DNA from: Mycolicibacterium arenosum
Lineage (GTDB): Bacteria > Actinomycetota > Actinomycetes > Mycobacteriales > Mycobacteriaceae
Assembly (NCBI RefSeq): GCF_024320865.1
Contig: NZ_JANDBD010000019.1
Coordinates: 1-64,000, forward strand
Direction: 5' to 3'
Length of the DNA stretch: 64,000 nt
A program made the position numbers and the translations under genes. Below, piece after piece: positions 43,665 to 50,379 of this stretch. A model generated the notes under the pieces. It worked only from the letters and a program-made list of their open reading frames with translations, had not been told where the DNA came from and searched no databases. The first letter of the stretch is position 1. Every line of letters begins with the position of its first letter.

Positions 43665-44327
43665 ATGTCCTCTACGACCTCCTCCCCGCAGCTGAACCTG
43701 ACCGTCGACGAACTCCTCACCACCACCCGGTCGGTGCGCAAGCGCCTCGACTTCGACAAGCCGGTTCCCCGCGACATCGTGATGGAGTGCCTCGACCTGG
43801 CGCTGCAGGCGCCGACCGGTTCCAACGCGCAGGGCTGGCAGTGGGTGTTCGTCGACGACCCGGAGAAGAAGAAGGCGATCGCCGACATCTACCGCGTCGC
43901 GGCCACGCCGTACCTCGACATGGAGAAGCCCACCTACGGCGACAGCCGCGACGAGCGCACGCCGCTGGTCGTCGACTCGGCGAAGTACCTCAACGAGAAC
44001 CTCGAGAAGGCGCCCGTCTTGATGATCCCGTGCCTGGAGGGCAGGCCCGACGGAGCGCCCGCGGGGATCAGCGCGTCGTACTGGGGCTCGCTGCTGCCCG
44101 CGGCGTGGAGCTTCATGTTGGCGCTGCGGTCGCGCGGGCTCGGGTCGGCGTGGACGACGCTGCATCTGCTCGGCGAGGGGGAGAAGCAGGCCGCCGACAT
44201 CCTCGGCATCCCGTTCGACACGTACGCCCAGGGCGGGCTGTTCCCGATCGCCTACACCAAGGGCACCGACTTCAAGAAGGCGAAGCGGCTGCCCGCCGAG
44301 CAGCTGTCGCACTGGAACAGCTGGTAG
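43665..44327 (+). CDS. Nitroreductase family FMN oxidoreductase (Rv3368c-like)
   Basis: 220 aa. It starts with the family helix VDELLTTTRSVRKRLDFDKP. The FMN-binding segment is LDLALQAPTGSNAQGWQWVF, with a second FMN site in ASYWGSLLPAAWSFMLALRS and GLGSAWTTLHL. These enzymes reduce quinones or nitroaromatics with NAD(P)H; the physiological substrate is unknown. Start ATG 43665, only 23 bp from the relic start on the other strand. Confidence 0.85.
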   Translation: MSSTTSSPQLNLTVDELLTTTRSVRKRLDFDKPVPRDIVMECLDLALQAPTGSNAQGWQWVFVDDPEKKKAIADIYRVAATPYLDMEKPTYGDSRDERTPLVVDSAKYLNENLEKAPVLMIPCLEGRPDGAPAGISASYWGSLLPAAWSFMLALRSRGLGSAWTTLHLLGEGEKQAADILGIPFDTYAQGGLFPIAYTKGTDFKKAKRLPAEQLSHWNSW

Positions 44328-44333
44328 CGATTT

Positions 44334-44372
44334 GCGTGTCGCTAACCGCTGCCAGCGCGGGTTTCGACACGC
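44334..44372 (+). terminator. Hairpin between convergent nitroreductase and spoU genes
   Basis: GCGTGTCG (44334-44341) and CGACACGC (44365-44372) are perfect arms. Inside them AACC and GGTT pair near the stem base. It lies between two stops, so it may end transcription in both directions. The loop is long, so confidence is modest. Confidence 0.45.
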
Positions 44373-44381
44373 GAGCCACAG

Positions 44382-44846
44382 TTACACCGCGCCCGCGAAA
44401 CCCTGCTGACGCCACGCCTCGTACACCGCGACCGCGGCCGCGTTGGACAGGTTCAGCGACCGCCGACCGCCGAGCATCGGGATGCGCACTCGCGCGGTGA
44501 TGTGCGGGTCGGCGAGGGTGGCCTCGTCGAGGCCCGTCGGCTCGGGCCCGAACATCAGCACGTCGCCCGGCCGATAGGCGATGTCGGCGAACGACGTGTC
44601 GGCATGAGCCGTGAACGCGTACACGTTGGCCGGCGTCACCTCCGCCCACGCCGTCGGCAGGTCCGCGTGCACCGTCACCGACGCGAGGTCGTGGTAGTCC
44701 AGGCCGGCCCGTCGCAGTTTGGGCTCCGACAGATCGAAGCCGAGCGGCTCGACGAGGTGCAGTCCGCAACCCGTCGCCGCCACCATGCGGATCGCGTTGC
44801 CCGTATTCGGAGCGATGCGCGGTGAGTAGAACAGCACGTTGAACAC
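44382..44846 (-). CDS. spoU: SpoU/TrmL-type tRNA 2'-O-methyltransferase
   Basis: 154 aa, homologue of Rv3366. It is a SPOUT-fold RNA methyltransferase. Motif 1 is in APNTGNAIRMVAATGCGLHL. Motif 2 is LMFGPEPTGL. Motif 3, the knot with the SAM site, is RIPMLGGRRSLNLSNAAAVA. The length equals that of TrmL, which methylates the wobble position of tRNA-Leu; target inferred from family. Start ATG 44846. Confidence 0.9.
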   Translation of the reverse strand: MFNVLFYSPRIAPNTGNAIRMVAATGCGLHLVEPLGFDLSEPKLRRAGLDYHDLASVTVHADLPTAWAEVTPANVYAFTAHADTSFADIAYRPGDVLMFGPEPTGLDEATLADPHITARVRIPMLGGRRSLNLSNAAAVAVYEAWRQQGFAGAV

Positions 44847-45059
44847 GGCGGCGGAATCCTTTGGTCGGGCATGTCTCGGATGTGCAACGACATTTGCTCG
44901 TATAACACACGAGTCGGCAACGGCCCGGTCACGAACTCTGTCTGTTCAGTAAGAATTGTGGAAACGCTCGCACATCGCTGTCATACTCGACAAATTGCCA
45001 GGCGGACGTAGATCTTCCGGTGCCCACCCCGACGTGGGCAAACTGCAGCAGGAAGCCTT

Positions 45060-45122
45060 ATGACAAACGCGCGATTGATGAAATGCGGGCCACTGGCCGG
45101 TAGCACGGTCGGGGCGCAATGA
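45060..45122 (+). CDS. 20-codon leader peptide coupled to the sensor kinase
   Basis: ATG at 45060 encodes MTNARLMKCGPLAGSTVGAQ and stops with a TGA that overlaps the kinase ATG (ATGA). AGGAAG (45050-45055) is a good ribosome site for it, while the kinase ATG itself has none. This suggests the kinase is translated by re-initiation after the leader. No strong run of a single amino acid is present, so attenuation by starvation is not obvious. Confidence 0.45.
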   Translation: MTNARLMKCGPLAGSTVGAQ

Positions 45123-48100
45123 CGGCCTTCGGGCAGCAGCAACCACCGGGCGCCGCTATTGCCGAATTCGAGAACAATCTCGCGCAGCCGCCGAAGCGTC
45201 CCGCGCGGTGGGCGATGAGCAATTGGCCGGTGCGATGGAAAGTCTTCGCCATCGTGGTGGTTCCACTGCTATTGGCGGGTGCATTCGGCGGCCTGCGGAT
45301 CTACACCGGCTGGACGGCTACCGACGAGTTGCAACTCGCGTCGGACCGCGCGGACCTCGTCCCCGCCACCGAGGACTACATGGCCTCGCTCGAGGCGGCA
45401 CTGCTGGCCAACTCGACCGGCGGCGACCCGCAACCGGCCCTCGCGGCGTTCGACACGAGCAAGCAGAACCTGCAGCGCCACCTCGCCGACACCGACATCG
45501 TCCCGGACGTCGCCAAGGGCACCCAGACGCTGCTCGAGGGCGGGCAGTCGTTGCTGGATCAGGTCACGGCCAACAGCATCAGCCTGCGCGACCGGATCAC
45601 CACTTACGCACCGATCCTGCTGACCGCCGAGGACGTCGTCACGGGGTCGGTCCGCGTCGACGACGAGCAGATCCGCGCCGAGGCGCTCGGCCTGTCGCGT
45701 GCCATGGGCGCCCGTGGCCAGATGATGATGCAGCAGCTGCTGGTCAACCTCGGCGGCGAGATCCCCGAGCCCGAACTGCGCACGTCGATGGTCACGCTTG
45801 CCGGCACGGAGCCCTCGACGCTGTTCGGCATCAGCCAGGTGCTCGGCATCGGCTCACCCGACGCCGAGAAGCTGCAGAGCGAATTCGTCACCCGCATGGG
45901 CATCATCTCGGACCCGGCGATCCCGCTGGTGAACAACGCCGAACTCAGCCAATCTCTGCAGGCGACCAACGAGATCGCACTGCAGGTCATCGACTCCACG
46001 AAGTCGGGCATCACCACCGCGATGGCCGATCGGGTGAGCACACAGCGGCAGGAGGCCATCCGCGACTCGGTGGTGGTCGGCGTCGCGATCCTCGTCGCGC
46101 TGCTCGTCGTCCTGCTGGTGGCCCGCACGCTGGTCCGGCCGCTGCGCCGGTTGCGCGACGGCGCCCTGAAAGTCGCCCACGACGACCTCGCCCGCGAGCT
46201 GGAGCGGGTGCGCTCCGGAGGTGCGGTGGGTCCCGTGCAGCCGCTGCCCGTGCACACCACCGAGGAGATCGGCCAGGTCGCGCACGCGGTCGACGAACTG
46301 CACGAGCAGGCCATCCTGCTGGCGGGCGAGCAGGCGAACCTGCAGATGCAGGTCGACGACATGTTCGAGACGCTGTCCCGCCGCAGCCGCTCACTGGTCG
46401 ACCAGCAGCTGACGCTGATCGACAACCTCGAGCGCAACGAGGAGGACCCGCAGCGTCTCGAAGCGCTGTTCCGCCTCGACCACCTGGCCGCGCGCATGCG
46501 CCGCAACGGCGCCAACCTACTGGTGCTCGCCGGGTCGAAGGTGCCTCGCGAGCAGGCCGATCCGGTGCCCGTCGCGGCGATCATCAACGCGGCCGCCTCC
46601 GAGGTCGAGGACTACAACCGCGTCGTGACCGCCGTCGTCCCCGAAAGCGAGGTGCTCGGCGTGGTCGCGGGCGACCTCGTCCATCTGCTGGCCGAGCTGC
46701 TGGACAACGCGCTGCGCTACTCGCCGCCCATCTCGCAGGTCCGGGTGTCGGCCGTTCACACCGGAAACGGAGGCCTGGTCATCGAGGTCAGCGACATCGG
46801 CCTCGGGATGACGGATTCCGATCTGCGCGTGGCCAATACGCGCCTGCAGTCCGGCGGTGAGGTCAACCCCTACACCGCGAGGCACATGGGCCTGTTCGTG
46901 GTCGGGCGGCTCGCCTCACAGCACGGCCTGGTCGTGCGGCTGCGCAGTACCGTTGCGGGGGATCCGAATTCGGGCACCACCGCTGGTGTGTACCTCCCCG
47001 GTGAACTGTTGATCGAGCACGGCGACGGCTACCGGGCGCCCGCACCCGGCGAGTACGGCGCGGTCACTCCGGCCGACGCGCACGCCGGTATCGCGACGGC
47101 GCTCGCCCTCGACGAGGACCACTCGGGCCACGCCGGGTACGACGAGCAGGGCCGAGACTTCGGTGCCGAACCCGAGTTCGCGCCGGCGCCGGCAGCCGAC
47201 CACGGCTACGGCTACGGCTACGGCGGCGAACCGGAATACCGTGGCGAACCCGAATACCGTGGCGAACCCGAATACGGCGCAGAACCCGAGCCGGATTACC
47301 GCAACGGACACGGTGAGATCCCCGTTTCGCTTCTGCCGCAACGTAATCCGGGCGCCAGCGGAATCTCGGGCATACCGTCCATGCCGCCGCCTCCTCCGTC
47401 GGTCGAGCCGGAGTCGGACTGGCCGGACGAGGAGTGGCCCGCCGACTCGATGCCCGCACAGACTCAGCCTCAGCAGCCGTCGTCGTACCCGCCGCCTCCC
47501 GCGGCTCCGCCGCCGGGTCGTCCGGCGCCAACCAACACCTCGGCGTTCTTCGCGTCGCGCGACCAGGCGGCGAACCGGCAGCAGCCGTCGCCGCCTCCGC
47601 CGCCTCCGAACGGGCTACCGAACCGGCCGGTTCCGTACTCCAACGGCGTATCCCGTCCGCCGACCAACGGGGTGCCCCGACCGCCCGCTCCCGAACCGGA
47701 GTCCGACGCCGGCGTGGCGGAGGCCCCGGCAGCGGCGACCGTTCCCGCCACCGGCGATCAGGCACGCAGCAGCGACGGCTCCATCTTCGACAAGATGCTG
47801 TCGGAGTGGCTCATCGACGATCCCCACGAGCTGGCGCAGAGCTCCGACCTGGATTGGCAGACGGTCTGGGACAAGGGCTGGGAAGCGGCCGCCGCCGCGG
47901 CCGAGGCGCCCGTCGACCAGCACACCGAACACGGCCTGCCGATGCGCACGCCCGGTGTTCGGCTGGTACCCGGTGCCGCCGAACAGGGTGAGCGCGCCGC
48001 CAACGGGCGACACCGCAACGGCGGCGACGCCGAGGGCTCGGATTCGGAACCCCACGACATGCCGCACCGGAATCCGGACGCGGTGCGCAGCACGATCAGT

Positions 48101-48169
48101 AGTCATTTCGGCGGCGTGCACGCGGGCCGCACGCATGCGCGGGAGATCAGGGAGACGGATAAAGGATGA
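45119..48169 (+). CDS. Conservon sensor histidine kinase (CvnA-like, Rv3365c)
   Basis: 1016 aa. TM1 lies at about 40-60 and TM2 at about 315-337. Between them is a helical extracellular sensor of the nitrate/nitrite (NIT) type. HAMP follows, then a helix with LDHLAARMRRNGANLLVLAG as the probable phospho-acceptor region. The ATPase domain has LAELLDNALRYSPP (N box) and DIGLGMTDSDLR (G1). The last 350 residues are disordered, Pro rich, with three EPEYRG repeats. It is the first conservon gene, signalling to the roadblock and GTPase proteins. Start ATG 45119. Confidence 0.85.
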   Translation: MTAFGQQQPPGAAIAEFENNLAQPPKRPARWAMSNWPVRWKVFAIVVVPLLLAGAFGGLRIYTGWTATDELQLASDRADLVPATEDYMASLEAALLANSTGGDPQPALAAFDTSKQNLQRHLADTDIVPDVAKGTQTLLEGGQSLLDQVTANSISLRDRITTYAPILLTAEDVVTGSVRVDDEQIRAEALGLSRAMGARGQMMMQQLLVNLGGEIPEPELRTSMVTLAGTEPSTLFGISQVLGIGSPDAEKLQSEFVTRMGIISDPAIPLVNNAELSQSLQATNEIALQVIDSTKSGITTAMADRVSTQRQEAIRDSVVVGVAILVALLVVLLVARTLVRPLRRLRDGALKVAHDDLARELERVRSGGAVGPVQPLPVHTTEEIGQVAHAVDELHEQAILLAGEQANLQMQVDDMFETLSRRSRSLVDQQLTLIDNLERNEEDPQRLEALFRLDHLAARMRRNGANLLVLAGSKVPREQADPVPVAAIINAAASEVEDYNRVVTAVVPESEVLGVVAGDLVHLLAELLDNALRYSPPISQVRVSAVHTGNGGLVIEVSDIGLGMTDSDLRVANTRLQSGGEVNPYTARHMGLFVVGRLASQHGLVVRLRSTVAGDPNSGTTAGVYLPGELLIEHGDGYRAPAPGEYGAVTPADAHAGIATALALDEDHSGHAGYDEQGRDFGAEPEFAPAPAADHGYGYGYGGEPEYRGEPEYRGEPEYGAEPEPDYRNGHGEIPVSLLPQRNPGASGISGIPSMPPPPPSVEPESDWPDEEWPADSMPAQTQPQQPSSYPPPPAAPPPGRPAPTNTSAFFASRDQAANRQQPSPPPPPPNGLPNRPVPYSNGVSRPPTNGVPRPPAPEPESDAGVAEAPAAATVPATGDQARSSDGSIFDKMLSEWLIDDPHELAQSSDLDWQTVWDKGWEAAAAAAEAPVDQHTEHGLPMRTPGVRLVPGAAEQGERAANGRHRNGGDAEGSDSEPHDMPHRNPDAVRSTISSHFGGVHAGRTHAREIRETDKG

Positions 48170-48176
48170 CGCGGCT

Positions 48177-48587
48177 GTGACCCGTTCAGGACAACGAGAC
48201 TCTCTGGACTGGCTGGTCTCCAAGTTCGCGAGGGAGGTTGCCGGCGTGTCGCACGCGATCCTGGTATCCGCCGACGGCCTGCTGATGGCGGCCAGCGAGC
48301 ACATGCCAGGAGAGCGCGCCGATCAGCTCGCGGCGGTGGCGTCGGGGATGGCGAGCCTGTCGACCGGTGCCGCGCAGCTCTTCGACGGCGGCTACGTCAT
48401 GCAGTCGATCGTCGAGATGGAGAACGGCTATCTGCTGTTGATGCGCGTGGGGGACGGGTCGAACCTGGCGACGCTGGCGACGCCGGGCTGCGATATCGGC
48501 CAGATCGGCTTCGAGATGGCCGTGCTCGTCGAACAGGTGGGCACCGTGATCCAGTCCGGACGCAGACGCGCCGGGCAGTCGTCTTGA
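48177..48587 (+). CDS. Roadblock/LC7 domain protein (CvnB-like, Rv3364c)
   Basis: 136 aa. The roadblock/LC7 fold begins LDWLVSKFAREVAGVSHAIL, then VSADGLLMAASEHMPGERAD, and ends LVEQVGTVIQSG. These proteins act as GTPase regulators or partners of MglA-like proteins. In conservons this one probably links the membrane kinase and the GTPase. The GTG start at 48177 is 7 nt after the kinase stop and matches Rv3364c. Confidence 0.9.
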   Translation: MTRSGQRDSLDWLVSKFAREVAGVSHAILVSADGLLMAASEHMPGERADQLAAVASGMASLSTGAAQLFDGGYVMQSIVEMENGYLLLMRVGDGSNLATLATPGCDIGQIGFEMAVLVEQVGTVIQSGRRRAGQSS

Positions 48588-48594
48588 GCCGCCG

Positions 48595-48981
48595 ATGGAC
48601 GCGCCACACGACACCTGGGACACCGGCGGGATGAGGGAAGGGGCCAGCCTGGTTCGGCCCTACATCCTGACATCGGGTCGCACTCGGTCGCGTGTCGCAC
48701 TGGCGCTCGAGGCTCCGATCAGGACACTGGACCCTGCGCCCGCGCCGCGTTGGCCCGGCAGTGATGTTCGTGCCAAGATTCTTCAGTTGGGTGTCGAGGC
48801 CCCCTCGGTCGCCGAGATCGCCGCACGCCTGTCGTTGCCGCTCGGTGTGGCGCGTGTGCTGATCGGGGACCTGGTGGCTCAGGGCTACGCACAGGTCCAC
48901 GACACGCTCGACGAGACGTCGACGACCGACGAACGACGCGAACTGATCGGAAGGACCCTGCGTGGCCTACGGGCACTCTGA
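48595..48981 (+). CDS. DUF742 protein (CvnC-like, Rv3363c)
   Basis: 128 aa. It has the DUF742 core SLVRPYILTSGRTRSRVALA. A winged-helix-like part includes APSVAEIAARLSLPLGVARV, and the end is LIGRTLRGLRAL. It is a small conservon partner of unknown activity that resembles a DNA-binding fold. Start ATG 48595, 7 nt after the roadblock gene; it overlaps the next gene by 20 nt. Confidence 0.88.
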   Translation: MDAPHDTWDTGGMREGASLVRPYILTSGRTRSRVALALEAPIRTLDPAPAPRWPGSDVRAKILQLGVEAPSVAEIAARLSLPLGVARVLIGDLVAQGYAQVHDTLDETSTTDERRELIGRTLRGLRAL

Positions 48982-49540
48982 GGGGCGCACCGCCTCGACG
49001 AAGATCGTCATCTCCGGCGGCTTCGGCGCAGGCAAGACGACGTTCGTGGGTGCCGTGTCCGAGATCATGCCGCTGCGCACCGAGGCGCTGGTGACCAACG
49101 CCTCGCAGGGCGTCGACGGGCTGGAGGCCACGCCGGAGAAGAACACCACGACGGTCGCCATGGACTTCGGTCGCATCACCCTCGCCGAGGATCTGGTGCT
49201 CTACCTGTTCGGGACGCCGGGCCAGCGCCGCTTCTGGTTCATGTGGGATGACCTGGTCCGCGGCGCGATCGGGGCGATCGTCCTGGTCGACGTGCGGCGG
49301 TTGCAGGACAGCTTCGCGGCGGTCGACTTCTTCGAAGCCCGGCGGCTGCCGTTCCTCGTCGCGGTCAACGAGTTCGACGGCGCGCCCCGGTATCCGCACC
49401 CGGAGGTCCGCAAGGCGCTCGCGCTCGCCGAGCACATCCCGATCGTCACCGTCGACGCGCGTGACCGGCACTCCGCCAAGGCGGCGTTGATCGCCGTCAC
49501 GGAGTACGCGTTGATGAACCTGTCCACGCTGCCGGGGTGA
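48962..49540 (+). CDS. mfpB: MfpB-like small GTPase (CvnD-like, Rv3362c)
   Basis: 192 aa. The P-loop is GGFGAGKTTF (about 19-28). The switch II equivalent is LFGTPGQRRFWFMW, and the base-specificity motif is NEFDG rather than NKxD. It is related to MglA/Ras-like GTPases. In M. smegmatis the equivalent protein (MfpB) acts with MfpA in fluoroquinolone resistance and gyrase regulation. The GTG start at 48962 lies within the DUF742 gene; the stop overlaps mfpA by 4 nt. Confidence 0.9.
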   Translation: MAYGHSEGRTASTKIVISGGFGAGKTTFVGAVSEIMPLRTEALVTNASQGVDGLEATPEKNTTTVAMDFGRITLAEDLVLYLFGTPGQRRFWFMWDDLVRGAIGAIVLVDVRRLQDSFAAVDFFEARRLPFLVAVNEFDGAPRYPHPEVRKALALAEHIPIVTVDARDRHSAKAALIAVTEYALMNLSTLPG

Positions 49541-50109
49541 GCACGTCGCACGACGACGACATGGTCTGGCTCGACCGGGAGTACGTCGGCCACGACTTCC
49601 GTGACGACGATCTGAGCCGCCTGCGCACCGAGCGGGTGGTGTTCACCGAGTGCGATTTCAGCGGAGTCAACCTCACCGAGTCCGAGCATGTCGGCTCGGC
49701 CTTCCGCAACTGCACGTTCCGGCGGACCATGCTGTTTCACAGCAGCTTTCACGGATGCAGTCTGCTGGGTTCGGTGTTCACCGAGTGCCGGCTGCGACCG
49801 CTGACGATGAGCGAAGTGGACCTGACGCTGGCGGTGCTCGCCGGCTGCGACCTGCGCAGCGTCGACCTCAGCGACTGCCGGTTGGCGGAGGCGAGCCTGG
49901 TCGGAACGGATCTGCGTAAGGCCGTGCTGCGCGGTGCGGACCTGCGCGGCGCTCGCACCCAGAACGCCCGCTTCGAGCAGGCGGACCTGCGCAGAGCGCG
50001 CGTCGACGCGACGTTCTGGACCACCGCCGCGGTCAGGGGTGCCAAGATCGACGTCGACCAGGCCCTGGCGTACGCGGTCGCGCACGGTCTCGACGTCGGA
50101 GGGAGTTAG
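49537..50109 (+). CDS. mfpA: Pentapeptide-repeat DNA gyrase inhibitor MfpA
   Basis: 190 aa, homologue of Rv3361c. About 30 pentapeptides of A/D-L/F type run from roughly 20 to 165: TECDFSGVNLTESEHVGS, then CDLRSVDLSDCRLAEASL and ADLRGARTQNARFEQADL. They form a right-handed quadrilateral helix that mimics B-form DNA and protects gyrase from fluoroquinolones. The C-terminus (VDQALAYAVAHGLD) is the dimer interface. The GTG at 49537 overlaps the GTPase stop, so it is the last gene of the conservon. Confidence 0.92.
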   Translation: MSTSHDDDMVWLDREYVGHDFRDDDLSRLRTERVVFTECDFSGVNLTESEHVGSAFRNCTFRRTMLFHSSFHGCSLLGSVFTECRLRPLTMSEVDLTLAVLAGCDLRSVDLSDCRLAEASLVGTDLRKAVLRGADLRGARTQNARFEQADLRRARVDATFWTTAAVRGAKIDVDQALAYAVAHGLDVGGS

Positions 50110-50110
50110 C

Positions 50111-50365
50111 AGTGTCGACCCCGTCAGGGGACGAGCGGCGATCCGCGAGTTCCACCGAGAGACGTTCGCGGGTGGTCCGTTGACGTGTACGCCGGTGAAC
50201 CTCGTCGTCGACGGCGAGTGGGCGGCCATCGAGTGGACCGATCCCGCGGGCTTTCGCGGATGTGGGTTCTTCCGGGTCGTCGACGACCTCATCGTCACCC
50301 AGCGCGGCTACTGGGACAGCGCACAGCTCAACGAGATTCACCCCGACGTGCACGGAGCGAGCTAG
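50111..50365 (+). pseudogene. 5'-truncated SnoaL/NTF2-like gene remnant
   Basis: A frame open to a stop at 50365 encodes DPVRGRAAIREFHRETFAGG and later VVDGEWAAIEWTDPAGFRGC and GYWDSAQLNEIHPD. This is the second part of a SnoaL-like domain. The first 40 or so residues expected for the family are absent. In this frame there is no start codon near the mfpA stop; the nearest upstream GTG lies inside mfpA. It is probably a broken gene, though coupled translation from an unusual codon cannot be excluded. Confidence 0.55.
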
Positions 50366-50379
50366 CCCCGCTCAGGGGA

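Noticed and set aside
47223..47282. Short tandem repeats considered as a CRISPR or phase-variable tract
   Set aside because: There are no spacers, the unit is in frame within a disordered tail, and the repeat number is too low for CRISPR.
45119..50109. mfp conservon as a new signalling system
   Set aside because: It matches the known Rv3365c-Rv3361c / cvn-type conservon gene for gene. Only the leader peptide and tail repeats are reported as unusual.
50111..50182. Short frame from GTG right after mfpA (MSTPSGDERR...)
   Set aside because: It stops after about 23 codons in a different frame from the SnoaL-like sequence and resembles nothing.
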